Origin: Liolophura sinensis
Lineage: Eukaryota > Mollusca > Polyplacophora > Chitonida > Chitonidae
DNA length: 64,000 nt
NCBI RefSeq assembly: GCF_032854445.1
Contig: NC_088303.1
Coordinates: 7,139,501-7,203,500 of the forward strand
Direction: 5' to 3'
The position numbers and the translations under genes were made by a program. The notes beneath the pieces are model-generated. The model was not told the DNA's origin and did not search any database. It saw nothing but the letters and a program-made list of their open reading frames with translations. This document shows positions 1 through 11,750 of the stretch, in pieces (position 1 is the first letter of the stretch; each line of letters opens with the position of its first letter).

Positions 1-525
1 CACTTAACAAATACAAAAAAGGAAAAAGGGCAGGCCATTAAGCATTAATTGTGGAATGTAGACATGCCCTTCCAAGGTTTTCACCGACAATTCTGTGGTT
101 TAGGTAAGATACACTCAAATGAGTCAGCTTGCTGACAGATGACGATTTGTTTTAAAAAATGTATTGTCAAAAGGTTAAAATGTTGAAATATTATCTCTTT
201 TCAAGCTCTAGACAGTTGACATCAATGTTATTAAATTTTGTGGTTGATATTTTCCCATAATAATTTCGTACCTTGTGTTGCTTTGTTCGCAAACATAAAT
301 TCTTACCTCACTGGTAAAATAATATTTTACTTCAGGGAATCTTCAGTGTTTATGGATGCTTACAAGTATATAACATCTTGACTGACATAAAAATCTTCAC
401 TTTCGAATAGTTTTGTGTCATTAACATCTATTTATGCTCTATGAAAAATTGCGTTTGACACGCTCGCTAAACGCACGTGCAATTGCATTAGCGTTTCCGT
501 CTTTCAAATATCAAAGGTATTGGAA
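1..525. other. AT-rich sequence, nothing recognised
   Basis: No coding, RNA or repeat signal is recognised here. Open frames are short and lack family motifs. Confidence 0.5.
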
Positions 526-529
526 CACT

Positions 530-838
530 TCGGTGGCCAAAGGGCTAGAGCGGGAGACCCCCGTGATCAAACACAGACAAAATGGTGCTTGCTGCTGCCT
601 GACTTGGTCTCACTTATACGTTAAAGCCGAGCAAGGAAACGGTCACATTATACTGGTACCTAATATAGCAGTCCTGACAGAAGAATACATACTATATGTA
701 CACACACCTAATGATTCCTCGTCGTGATATGGACTCGCCCTCCCACAAGAAGACACAATATATGGACATGCACCTAATGACTCCTCGTCTTCATATGACT
801 GAACAAATTGTCCTACCTTAAACTCCAAGCATACATAC
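530..838 (+). mobile_element. Degenerate tRNA-derived SINE, family S2b
   Basis: This stretch matches, in the same order, the better preserved reverse-strand copy near 15.5-15.8 kb: a gagcg...gagaccc head, a body with GACTCGCCCT and CACAAGAAGACA, then the tail CCTCGTCTTCATATGACTG. The tail-proximal motif occurs twice (around 709-735 and 775-800), so the copy carries an internal duplication. The head is too decayed to be a working RNA polymerase III promoter. The 97-codon frame starting at 434 runs through it and is regarded as chance. Confidence 0.55.
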
Positions 839-914
839 ACACACACATATCCAAAGGTAATGGTTGCAACAAAATAATTTTCTGGTACAAAAGTATCGAA
901 AGTGCAAAAGTATC

Positions 915-1160
915 CGAAGTGGTTAACGTGCTAGCGCGGCGCAGTGACCTAAAAGCCTTTCACCAATGTGATCGACGTAAGTTCAAGTTCAACTCATGCT
1001 GGCTTCCTTTTTGGCGCTGCTTGTGAAGATTTGCCAGCCACCTGCGAATGGTCGTGATTTATCCCGGGCTCTGTCCGTTTTCCTTCCACCATAATGTCTG
1101 TCGCCGTCGAATAAATGAAATATTCTTGAGTGCCTAAAATATTTATCAAATAAATGAAGC
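915..1160 (+). mobile_element. tRNA-derived SINE, family S1, diverged full-length copy
   Basis: The head GCTAGCGCGGCGCAGTGACC is followed by the S1 body (CTCATGCTGGCTTCC, CTGCGAATGGTCGTG, GGGCTCTGTCCG, CACCATAATG) and the 3' end ATATTCTTGAGTGCC with ATCAAATAAATGAA. S1 copies occur about 16 times in the window on both strands. A short duplication of AAAAGTATC lies just upstream. Non-autonomous; it would depend on a partner LINE. Confidence 0.85.
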
Positions 1161-1780
1161 AAATGTTAGTCGTATGTCTATATCATGCAGTAATCATATT
1201 TTTATTGGCGGCGTAGGTTAAAGTTTCGCCAAACTGGCGCGTGTTCAGGGAATTGTCGATGTCGTGTTAGCGTTCTGTTTAAGCCCAGCATGGACTGTCA
1301 TTCGAAACACACTTTAGTCAAAGAGTACACTGAGTTTCGATTATTATGGCCCTGGTTGTTTCCCCCGATGTCTGCATCGTCCAGGTGTCAAGTTTCCGTA
1401 AACCTAAACACCATATTCAACGGATGAAATTTATGCCCTCTTGCCGGTGTTGCAATAAGGTTACGTTATGGAATGCAATGGCTTTAAATCTTTCGTTCTA
1501 ATTTCCTGCTAGTCCCAGTGTTTTGTCGGTAAAAAATCATGAGAGATGAATGGCAAATAAGATTACTATGCCATCACCAGAGTATAGTAAAAATTTGAAG
1601 GTCGAGTCAAAAATGCAATTGTGTCTGAAAGTAAGTCGTATCGATCGTGCTACTATTTTGATGTATTTAGAGAAAATTGAAGACAAATGCAATGCCATAG
1701 CTGACAATTTAGGTTGGGGATGGGTGATGGGATGTGCTGAGCAGAATCAGGTTATATCAAGTTAAATTATACGAAGAGCT
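1161..1780. other. Unassigned sequence
   Basis: A 71-codon open frame (1550-1765) has no recognisable domain. Nothing else is supported. Confidence 0.4.
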
Positions 1781-1900
1781 CTAAAGCTTGAACATAAGCG
1801 AGAAAATAAAAACAGTTGTATTTTTAGTCTGTTCTTTTAGTAACATATAGCTGTTCTCGAGAATGTCAAATTTCAAACAAAAATTTCAGCTGAGCGCTTT
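1781..1900 (+). repeat. Duplicated block, unit A left part (mate near 8.29-8.46 kb)
   Basis: The sequence from AGCGAGAAAATAAAAACAG to the CTGTTCTCGAGAATG region aligns in order with 8,300-8,450. The mate carries a 59-bp SINE-tail insertion that this copy lacks, so this copy shows the empty site. Confidence 0.5.
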
Positions 1901-2799
1901 ACAAAATGTCCTTAACATTTCCGTAAATTTTAATAGGCCTTGGTAATGATTCATTGGAACTTAGTTGATCAAAAATGTATACATGACCTATGCAATTTTT
2001 GTTTTGGTCTTCTTTCGTGTCGTAGGAATGAAATAATCTTGATCACACCGTATTACAAAAATCTAGAAAACAAATGTACACAATTAAGGCTTTGGTGTCA
2101 CAGTCTGTTTCTATCATTTCACTTGACCTTGAAAGGTTATATTTAAAGCTTGGCATGATTGTAATCCAGACATTGTAAGCTGAAAACCATTCGACAAGCG
2201 CATTTACAGGTCACATGTGGAAAGGTTTGTAAGTAAGTTGCTAAGGATTAGATGTTTAAACTCGGCTGTGTGAGTGAATGGAGTGAGTGAGTCAATCAAT
2301 CTATGCTTACGACGATGATAACAGCAGGTTTGTAAGTGGTTTGATTTGTTTGATTTTTGTGCACAACAGAACGTTAAGATATGTGTTAAACCGGAACATA
2401 TAGGCTCGAGATAGTGACAGAATAAAGTGGGCTTCTGGAACTGTCATAAAAATTCGATATACATGTACCTGATGGGAACAAACATAATAAAATGAAAATA
2501 AAACCACACATAATTTGAAAAAGCAAATGACACAAATATTATTATTAATATTATAATATTAATATTTAATACTGTTATGTCTGAGACACACCGTACGTGG
2601 AGCGGATTGGATCTACATACGTGCATGTCCATGTATAGATAAAGCAAACATAGGAGAATCGCCTTACATTTCAAACTCAATGCAAAATATGTCAACGCAA
2701 CAAAGCCTATACCCGGCGGATTTATCTAACAACGAAGGCTGTGTGGTCTAGCTCTGGGCGCATCATACAGTCAAACACATGAACAGTTTCACAGCCTTC

Positions 2800-3050
2800 A
2801 ACACAGGATTTAGTATTTAATATCTTCAACACCAGAGTACATAAGGCTCAGGTTGCAGGACAAACAGGCCAGATCGTATTTAATAGACATCTGAACACGG
2901 ACATAAGACTGTGTTGCTTCCAGAATTACAATATCTTGACATTTCGATAGGTTAGGGTTTTCCTGCCGTTATTCTAAATGGTGAATCGACATCACAGCAT
3001 TCCTCTGACGGGGTTTTATAATGTCTGTCGAATCCGGTAGATTATTAAAT
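2800..3050 (+). repeat. Duplicated block, unit A middle part (mate 8.91-9.13 kb)
   Basis: Shared words in the same order include GGTTGCAGGACA, CAGGCCAGAT, ATAGACATCT, GACTGTGTTGC, TTACAATATCTTGACA and GGGGTTTTATAATG. Divergence is considerable and there are small indels, so the duplication is old. Confidence 0.65.
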
Positions 3051-3347
3051 GAGGCCTGAGCTAAAGTTTCACCAAGATGTCGTACATGTACGATAATCGC
3101 ACATGTAGGTAAATGGTACGGTAATAATAAGGAACAAAATATAGTACGATAAAGACTTGCAAACAGACTTGCAAACAAAGGATTCATTTTTGCATTTCCC
3201 TGTTACCGTTTAAATACGGCGAATCTTAAACATAACTCAAGTAAACTGTCATGAGACAGAACTTTAACGTTTACGTGTGACCATTTGCCAAGAGTCACAC
3301 TGTGGTCGCTTCTCTGGCTTTACTCTCTACATCATGTGGTCTTTCAC

Positions 3348-3700
3348 CGGCCTCGCTAGCACAATTGGTACAGCGTCCGCTTCGGGAACGGTAAATCCAG
3401 GGTCAATTCTGGGTCGTCCCACTTTAGACCTTAAAAGAGGAAGTTGTAACCTCCTCGCTTGGCGCTCAGCATGACGGGGATAGTGCAACGACTGGATGAC
3501 CCGTATCAGTATAACGGCTCGGGCGGGCGGCTTCCTTGCCTTCGGTAAGGCGTCTCAATGAAGGAGCACTAGATAAAAAAAAGCGGTGGAAACCCGACCT
3601 GCAAAAAGGAGGCACATTCCGATTCTGCACTCTAAGCTTCCTTCGTCGTCATATAACTGGGAAAAGGTACAGGGTTAAACCCTAAGCACTCACTTATATT
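3348..3700 (+). mobile_element. tRNA-derived SINE, family S2, near full length
   Basis: The head resembles a tRNA: an A-box-like CACAATTGGTACAGCG, an anticodon-arm-like CGCTTCGGGAACGG, and a weak B-box near GGGTCAATTCTGGG. The body follows (CGCTCAGCATGACGGGG, CAACGACTGGATGACCC, GGTAAGGCGTCTCAATGAA), then the tail TTCCTTCGTCGTCATATAAC and a CTCACT end. The copy at 62.47-62.85 kb matches along the whole length. The 65-codon frame over the head is a shadow of the SINE. Confidence 0.85.
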
Positions 3701-3734
3701 TTATTATATCCTATGAAGACTTTAAAACCAGTGT

Positions 3735-4150
3735 CTCTCTCCAGTCATCTGTACCTACAGTGCCAGACTGTCTGCTGCCCGAGCTGCATTTCCTTTCACC
3801 CTCCAATCGGTTTGGGTGTGGTGTGTGTCCCTAGGTTTAAATTATACAAGACTGATGCATATCGCTCTTGGCCGACCTGAATTGTTTGAAGCGGATAACT
3901 AGCTTACTGGAATGACGGCGCTCTTGGCCGATCTGAATTGTTTGAAGCGGATAGCTCGCTTACTTGGATGTCATTAGCCAACTTTTCCGTTTACCAACGA
4001 TGAGTGATGCCCTTGGTCTAGTGTTTCTGTCAAGGTCACCTTTCTTAAGAGTGGAAAACAAAATATCTGCCGGACTTTTGTATATAACAGCACATGTTGC
4101 AGCAAAACATTTGTCGAAGTTCAATGTAGATAGTCTGGCTGAAATATTGC
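3735..4150 (+). repeat. Duplicated block, unit A right part (mate 10.20-10.56 kb)
   Basis: ATCTGTACCTA, a CTGCCC stretch, CCACCC/CACCCTCCAATCGG and TACAAGA.TGATG are shared in order with 10,210-10,320, and a second segment (GTGTTTCTGTCA...CTGCCGGACTTTTGTA) with 10,455-10,520. Within this copy a segment of about 56 bp starting GCTCTTGGCCGA is tandemly doubled (about 3868-3965). Confidence 0.6.
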
Positions 4151-4240
4151 CGAAGTGGTGTTAAGCCATAATCGGTCATTCATTGAATGAATGAATGGAT
4201 GAATGAATGATTATAGCTGAACGCCACATCGTGGCGACAA
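4128..4240. repeat. Two LINE-type 3' tails in inverted orientation
   Basis: The forward tail (about 4141-4185) reads GAAATATTGCCGAAGTGG, then TGTTAAGCCATAATC and ATTC repeats. It meets a reverse-strand tail (about 4186-4236) whose complement again ends in GGCGTTC..CTATAATCATTC. The same tail closes the LINE fragment at 47.05-47.10 kb on the forward strand. The two arms could pair as a hairpin. Confidence 0.65.
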
Positions 4241-7200
4241 CAAGGTGAAAACACGAGGCGATTGAGGTTTTCGATATGGTAGGTAGAACATAAAAAACAA
4301 AACAAAAATGTTTAGGCATTTTTTAAAATCAGATAAATCTCGAATACCAGTATATTTTAAAAATAGTATATCAAGAAATCTATATGTATATAAGTGTTTA
4401 TCTATAAAGATGTATGACATCACCAGCAATACTGTCAAACAAATCATATATAGAGTTAAGTGTGTTCAATCAGTGAATTATTGATGGTTCAGCTGTGAAG
4501 TCAAACCGATGACGTAACGTTGCGGAAAGAGGGCTTCCTCAAAGGGCAACCAATGTTATAAAAGTGTGATAATAATTCTGGGTTTTGTTTTGCGTGTTGT
4601 AGACGTGAAGTAGAATGGTAAAAAGTAAATCATGTTTTGTTAAAGAAGAAGAAAACAAAAAGGTTAAATAAAACTCAGATGAAAGATTCTGAAAGTTAGT
4701 TGTTAGTTCTGCGCATTTTTTTCCACTTTTCCTTAAAGAGAAAAAGACATGTGAATATTCTTTTTGTGTAGTGGGTATTTGGGGCTACTTCTTGATCTAT
4801 TCCGTCTTTGCATCATAATGATCTAAAAAGGACATGGTACATGTCTTATACCGAAACACACGCATTTAATCTGTATTATTGTTTTATTTAGTTAGCCGAA
4901 AAGTATTAGTTGGGTCATTATTCGCAATATATACCAAGAAGTGATCCCAAATACGCACCATACAAACATTATTTTCAAATGCTTTTTTCTTCAAAGAAAA
5001 ATGGAGAAAAAAATTGAGATCATATTTACAACTAACTTCTCAGATTCTTACGTCTGAAATTTTCTTAAGTTTTATGTTTCTCCACCTTTTAAGGTAAAAA
5101 ATTAGGCTACTTGATATTGTTGTCCTAAATGTTGCCCTGCCTTATTTTCTTACATTGTCTTCTACTAATTCCAACCAGGTATTGCTTGAAGTTAATTTGG
5201 AACGTCGATGATCACTACGAAGTGAAACCTTTTTTTATACTTTGTCACAATGCCAAACAATATGAATGCTAACTTCACTTACTGGATTTGTTATACGTAA
5301 ATACAAGTTTTTGTGTGTATTTCCGTAGCCTACATGGCTTTACCTTGCCTCTCATAGCCCGGTAGAGCCATAGCCACATAAGATTACTTTTCTGGCAGTA
5401 ATGTCAGAGATCTTCCAGCTCGACCCCACAGGCAAATATCGTGTGGCCTCACGTTTATTTCTTAATCTGTGGTACATGTGTGGCTCCACCGGATTGTGAG
5501 CTAAGGTGGAAAGATGTAGTATTCGAAAATACAAAAATTAGGCATTAGACATATTCAAATTGATGTGTTTGGCTGGAGGCTGGGGATGTCTCTTTGGCGG
5601 AAAGCTCTTGTTGTGGATAACCACCATCGACAATATCCCATAAATGGCTAAACCGCACATACCTCACATTTGACCCGTTCGCACTGAACCGTACACAAAT
5701 TTCTCAAAGCAAATGCGGATGTGGTCAGTGCCTTTTGGAGCAGGTTGGTACCGGAAATCGATCTGTGGACAAACACGTTTAACGCGAATCGATGCGGATT
5801 CTATTTAGGGAATCTTAGTACATAATTTTGTAGAATATATCTGATTGACTATGCCAGTGTTAATTGGGACAGCAGGTTTTCCGTTTCCCACAGGGCAGAG
5901 CGGATAATCCTCATTTTAATTAGCAGTGAAGGAAAAATAGGCAATTTCTTTTCATTACATTTTTCCTTAATTATACGTCTATACGTAGATACTTTGGGAT
6001 CCAGTCACAGACCGGTAAGAAGTATAATTCTGGTGTTGTAAACACCTAAACGTATGTCGCGTCATACACGGCATGCATTCAGAAGGAGTTGAGACACCCC
6101 TTATATCAAAAATTATCACGGGATAGCTATCAAAAATTTCATGAAATTCACAGATCATTATATAAGACATAGAAGATGTGCCATGTAGAGGGAAGCTAGT
6201 AGAACGTAAGAACCTTAAATATAGTATATAATTAAAGACGTACAGCATACGGAGTAAGATCAGAGCGGCGACAACAGTGTGATAACCCGCAAGTAGTGAG
6301 ATGCAACTGGTGAAGTACGGCCGTCTTGTTAATTCACCTCAGCCAGAATTTTATCCTAATTGTGCATGGTCATGCATAAAAAGTAGCAATTTACACGCCC
6401 CCCTACCATCATGGCTTAAGCAGAATTAGATAACAAAAATACAGTTTAATTGCAATTGCAATTTATTAGACGTCACTGGTCTAGGAATGCTCTAAATGCT
6501 GTATTATCACATTTAACATACATCACATTACAACAGTTCAAACTTATTCAGTTCTTCCATAGGATCTGTTATATTAACGCAAGCTCAAAATCCTTCCAAG
6601 GCCAATATGGTGCGCGTTGATCTTTACTTTCTCATCGTTCTCCTGGGAAAGAAGGTCTTCTGTAAATCCGGGGTCAGTGATTGTAACAGAAGAGTCACAT
6701 GAAGATTTACCACTCACCTGACGCCCGTCTTTGTAATAACAAAACCACAGTGCTGTCTGGAATTATACATTCCGTAACAGGGGATAACGTTTTGTATGGT
6801 TGCTGATTGTATTTAATATTGTCTAAACAGTTCGTGTCTCAAAAACCGATTCTGTAATTTTGTATTAGATTAATTAAAATTAGACAGTTACACATATTTG
6901 TGCGCAATGGTTTCCCCATCTTCCCTTCCCTGTGTCATCGAATAATGTGTTTCCAGATGTGTTGCATAACTGTAATTGGCGACTTGAAAGTTTCCTGTTT
7001 CCTGCGTAAAGTTGGAAATAGTTGAAGATTTGGTGATGCGATTCGCGCTTCAAAATGTGAGACAATCTTTTTCTTTCATAACCGGTGAAGATAACAACCG
7101 GTTCAGGTAGAGAGTATTCGTAACAACAGGTACGAACGCCGTTGGCAGTCATTGAAAAGGATAAGCTACAGGTAAGCTAAGATTTTTGAGAATGACAAAC

Positions 7201-8289
7201 TTGCAAGAATAAGTGAATTTAAGGGATAGTAAATTGATGTTAATCGACGACATTTATCTATTGTCCTCAGGACGTGCATACAGCGTTAAACTTTCCTTTT
7301 TCTAAAATGTGTATTTTTTGCCTTCTCAGTGCACACTTACATTCCTTCAGGTAGTGTTTCTGTAAATTGGATTTTATCTTTTCCCATGACAGGGAAGGCA
7401 GAATTCGGAGGTTGAGCTTGCAACCTATGGACAGAGAGAACGGTATATAAACCGTTAAACTGTTACAAACTCCGTTGATGGAAGGCAGCTCTGTGATTTA
7501 GTTGGTAGTGTTTTAAAACCTTGAGCAATAAACAACTATGATGTTACGCGAAACCTCTTATTTTAAGAAAGACACATAGACAGGAAAGAGTTTTTGTCTT
7601 TACCTGAATGCCAAGCTGATTTAGTATCAACTAATGCTAGTTTTCTGAGATCAATCTGCGCCTCACGAAAATGACATCTGTTCTTAAATTCTACACAAAT
7701 GTAAAAATGTATTTTTAAATTTTGTGCTGTTCTTTTTTCCATAAATATGGACGCTCTATTCCTGGGATCAGCTACATTGAGTCATGGCTCGGTGTTAAAA
7801 TCACGAGTTCTTTCTCGCTTTAAGCTGTAAAGGATGAGATCTGCAGAAATAAGTTAAACTCAGATCAATGTCAAAATACTTACAATATCCCCTATGTACA
7901 AGAGAATTCCAATTATTAAATCAAACCCATATACATTTCCACAATTATTAAAAATGCCGCATCAAACATGGATTAGTCCTGGCATTAGTACTCTGTCTGG
8001 GCCTAACGCTTTTTATCTCTGTCTCTATTGTCCAGCACCTAATGATGGACCAATAGGGATGAAAGATAAATGGTAAATAAAGTTCATATTTCACCTTACG
8101 ACCGATACAAAACACGTATAGGCCGAGACAATTAGGAAATTGTCTCTGACCATATTCTTAGCGCTTTGGCTACTATCGTGTTAATGGAATCCGAGAAAAA
8201 CAGAAGACAAGTGCGATGTATTAGTTCAATTTTTTGGTAGCTGATGGCCAATAATATGTCCTAATCAAAATCAGCATATCAAAGTGTCA
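4241..8289. other. About 4 kb without recognised genes
   Basis: AT-rich sequence. Only one short repeat is seen: 6,440-6,530 (TTAATTGCAATTGCAATT, then AGACGTCACTGGTCTAG) resembles 42,700-42,775 and, more weakly, 12,235-12,275. Reading frames up to 90 codons show no domain signature. Confidence 0.45.
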
Positions 8290-8460
8290 AGAGCATTAAG
8301 GACTGTGCAAAGGCGAGAAAGAAAACAATTGCATTTCGAGTCAGATCATTTAGGAACTTTTGGCTGTTTAGGAGTGAGTGAGTGGTTTGGGTTCACGTCG
8401 TGCTTAACAATTTTTCAGTCATATGATGACGATGCTGTTCAGGAGAATATTAAATTACAT
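8290..8460 (+). repeat. Duplicated block, unit B left part
   Basis: Mate of 1,781-1,900. It is split by the SINE-tail insertion at 8375-8433. Confidence 0.5.
8375..8433 (-). mobile_element. 59-bp SINE S2 tail insertion with target-site duplication
   Basis: Only the last 59 bp of the S2 tail is present, in reverse orientation (starts TGAGTGAGTGGTTTGGG, ends GTCATATGATGACGAT). It is flanked by GCTGTTTAGGAG (8363-8374) and GCTGTTCAGGAG (8434-8445), a 12-bp target-site duplication with one difference. The duplicated mate at 1.8 kb has a single GCTGTTCTCGAG at this point and no insert. This is an extreme 5' truncation. Confidence 0.8.
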
Positions 8461-8909
8461 TAGGAACATTTAAAATAAGTGTAAAACTAAACATCCACAA
8501 TATATTCGTGAATGTTTATCTGCCTGGGCACTTAATTACTTGATTGTTGTTTACCGCCAAACTGAAGAAGAATGATTTATACAGAGAGAGAAAAGTTGCT
8601 TCTATGGGTGGAAACAAAAATGCTTTTGATAATGAAGTGCTGAACTTTTAGCAAGCTACTGACGAATTTTCAAACTTATATGCACGGTTTAACACGGCTT
8701 CATGAATGCACAGATAAGACATTGAATTTTCTTGGTGCTTAAATACATTATATGCATCATTAAATGTTTAATACACACCTCACACGTAATCTATAATCCC
8801 AGTTGTCACATCTTTAAGCAGCTTCATATACATACACATAAATAGAATTTCCTGAAAAAGCAGTGTTGGATGTTATACACGTCGACAGACGCACTGCGTT
8901 CACTAGAAG

Positions 8910-9130
8910 ATACTCTATTTAACACCTCTACAGACTATGTAAGGCATAGGTTGCAAGACATGCAGGCCAGATGGTATTTTATAGACATCTTATCACAGAC
9001 TGTGTTGCCTCCACAGTTACAAAGCCTTGACAGTTTGATAGGATAAGGCTTTCCAGCCTCCGTGGGTCTAAATTGTTGAATCGATATTGCAGTGTTTCTC
9101 TAATGGGGTGTTTTAATGATACATCCATTG
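8910..9130 (+). repeat. Duplicated block, unit B middle part
   Basis: Mate of 2800-3050; shared words include AGGTTGCAAGACA, GCAGGCCAGATGG, TAGACATCTTATC and ACTGTGTTGCC. Confidence 0.65.
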
Positions 9131-10029
9131 AGACGAGTAATCACGTTTTCATTATTATTTGCTCATCTGTAGAACCCGAGATGTAGCGGAGATATCTACA
9201 TTAGCAGTGAGACCTAATTTGAACTCCAGGACGGTCACATATATACATGTTACGCTAATCCAACACAGCGAATGACAAGTCCATTGTCTGAGACGAAAGT
9301 TAGTCTCAACAGCCAGCTCTATGGGGAGATGTTGCCACATGGGATGGAATTGTTCTTGCCCATGACTCGCAGTTGTGATCGCATGTCGATTCTTGTTTTC
9401 CCATTGTTAACTCAGTGCAGTTATGTTTACCGGTTAAACACGGATAGTCTATTCACAAAGTGTAAAACATTGACCATAAATCATGGATTCAGTGAAATAG
9501 ATTTACAGGCCTACTGATGGGCCCACTGGTTCAAAATCCCAAGAGACCCTTACAAACCTATTGATTTAATTACCGATTTGTCTGTGAGCGTTTTAAATTA
9601 GGGGAATACCAAATGCAGTGATCACAATTTTGATGTACACGTAGAAAAGTTACCTGATGGAAATCACTACTGATGTAATTTTTAGGTTGGTGACAAAAAA
9701 TAATGAAGTTTTCTCGTTATTTTCATCTGTCATCTGTAACTTGCATAAATCGTCATCTTCACACAGATGAAAGCAGCTACACGAACAATCTGTCCAGAAT
9801 GTCGGGTACTCGTGAGCTCTGCTACATATTGTGTCTAACTCCGATAACCCTGGGGTACGGGTGGTCTGTAACATCGTGCTGAATTAGAATGCAGCGTTTG
9901 CATATAAAAACAGTTATAGTCCAACTAAGATACATATTTTGATATCAACAACTTATATATAAGCAAGATACATGTACACGATCTGAATACTGATTTCAGT
10001 CTTTCCTCTACAACATTCCTTGCGTTTTT
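9131..10029. other. Unassigned sequence
   Basis: Short open frames of 61-81 codons lack recognisable domains. No structural repeat is identified. Confidence 0.4.
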
Positions 10030-10200
10030 CCGACATGTTTTTAATTTTCTTACCTGTGGTAAATGTCTTTTGGGAGATTGGTCCTTGTGAATATTAACCT
10101 GAACCGCCCATTTTCGTTAGCGGCTGGTTATACGAATGTTTGTTTCAGGCCATAGATTATAGGTTAACAACGAGCTTTTCACGAATGTTTCCAAGCCCTT
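10030..10200 (-). repeat. Diverged homologue of the 63.4-63.56 kb segment
   Basis: CGCCCATTTT, CGGCTGG, ATACGAATG and TTTCCAA.GC occur in the same order and spacing as at 63,430-63,565. The frame that is open at 63.4 kb has several stops here on the same strand. This copy is therefore non-coding and suggests the segment is a repeat. Confidence 0.5.
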
Positions 10201-10560
10201 ATCCAGCAATCTGTACCTAGAGTTTCAGAGTATCTTCTGCCCCAGCGGCATATCCTACCACCCACTGATCGGACGCGGTGAAGTGTCTGCAATCTATGTT
10301 TAGAATGTACAAGATTGATGAGGAGTGATTAGGTGTAGAATTGGTCAATCTCTTGTTTCTTCACAAAAGACGTCCGTTACTTCCAAGATATATTGTTCGA
10401 TGAGCTTATTTTTTCCCCTTCACAAACGATCACTCATGTCATCCTGACGCTATATGGCTTCTGTCACGTCGCCTTTATTAAAAGTGTACTGTAAAACTCT
10501 CTGCTGGACCTTTGTAATACTCACAGTAATTTAATTAAATAACTGTTGAAGCTATGCTGC
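10195..10560 (+). repeat. Duplicated block, unit B right part
   Basis: Mate of 3735-4150, lacking the doubled segment of about 56 bp. Confidence 0.55.
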
Positions 10561-11635
10561 AAGTTCATTGGAAATACCATTAAGGAAAAATTCACTAATA
10601 ACGGACGAAACTACAGATATTAATACCAAGAATGGAAATTCTCTTCGATTTTGAGCTGTACTGGTGGGGTTTAAGATATTTTAAATGCATTTTGCACTTA
10701 GGCTGAATGTAGTCGTAGTCACATGCAGAGGGTGATATGGAGCGCGCGACGTCACAAGTAGACAGCTGGTCAGAATCTACAGCACTTTGCCTTGTACAAT
10801 GGAGCGCGTAGAAATGACACCCTTAGATATTGGCACGGCAAAACTTGACTTACGTGACAAGAAAATATCATAAGTCTATCATTTTCCTTTATGAAGGATT
10901 GGTTTTAAGGAAAGTATATTTTTAAAAATGTAAATCTCTCCTGTTTGTTATTTCAGCCAGTTTGAAAAAGACGTTTGCTCTCACCGCTGACTTGATTTAC
11001 CGTAGAAGGCTTTCGCTAGGGCTCATATAAAGACGTTTAACACTCTACAGGGTCTACAGTCTATATCTACAATCAGAAAAAGACCTAACTGTTACGCTTC
11101 ATTGTATTTGTTCAATATTTTGAAAAGACAAGCCAAGGGTAAAAAGAAGTCCTCAATACCCAAGTCCTTTACCAAAACCGCCACTAAATATGGCAGTGTA
11201 CTTGGATAATTTCATGCCCGTGAAGCATTTTCAACATTATAGGACATGTTTTAACGAGAAAGGTGTGGATCGCTTCCAGAGCTGATCATACGCAGAGCTG
11301 ATCGTTTCGGATACAGGTTTTAAAGACAAAGAAATCTGTGTTTATTCAAATTCTCTCTTCTCCATACAAGTTGTACTTCATATATTTTTTTAAATAAAAT
11401 GCAGTAAAATTATACCAGTGCGATATACTACGAGAGGTGTCATATATGGTGCCTTCAAAAAAAAACAAAAAAAAATCATCTTTTTAATCTTACAGGTTGA
11501 AAACCACATATCTGACTTTCATTTGTAATGGCATCTAAATTCGCTGAAGTATGACTTTAAGTACAAGGTAAGACGCCAATCACGATAAATAAATAATTAA
11601 TTGTCCCGAATGAAAGCCAGAGAAGAAACTCAGCA
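10561..11635. other. Unassigned AT-rich sequence
   Basis: No gene or recognised repeat, apart from short A-runs near 11,457-11,475. Confidence 0.4.
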
Positions 11636-11750
11636 GGGTATGTGGGTAGTTTTCTCACGTACACGTCATGCTTTTTTGGCATGGTTGACCTTGGATCTAT
11701 CGCTCCCGATGCGGACGCTCTCCCAACTGTGCTATCGGGGGTCAGTATAT
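11636..11750 (-). mobile_element. tRNA-like head of a SINE (S2 type), truncated
   Basis: Read on the reverse strand, GATAGCACAGTTGGGAGAGC is an A-box-like tRNA 5' half, followed by CGTCCGCATCGGGAGCG and a degenerate B-box, GATCCAAGGTCAACC. It parallels the S2 heads at 3.35 and 62.48 kb. No tRNA fold with an acceptor stem or T-loop is complete, so it is not called a tRNA gene. Confidence 0.65.

Noticed and set aside
11690-11750. tRNA gene on the reverse strand
   Set aside because: Same reason: a SINE head with a degenerate B-box and no acceptor pairing.
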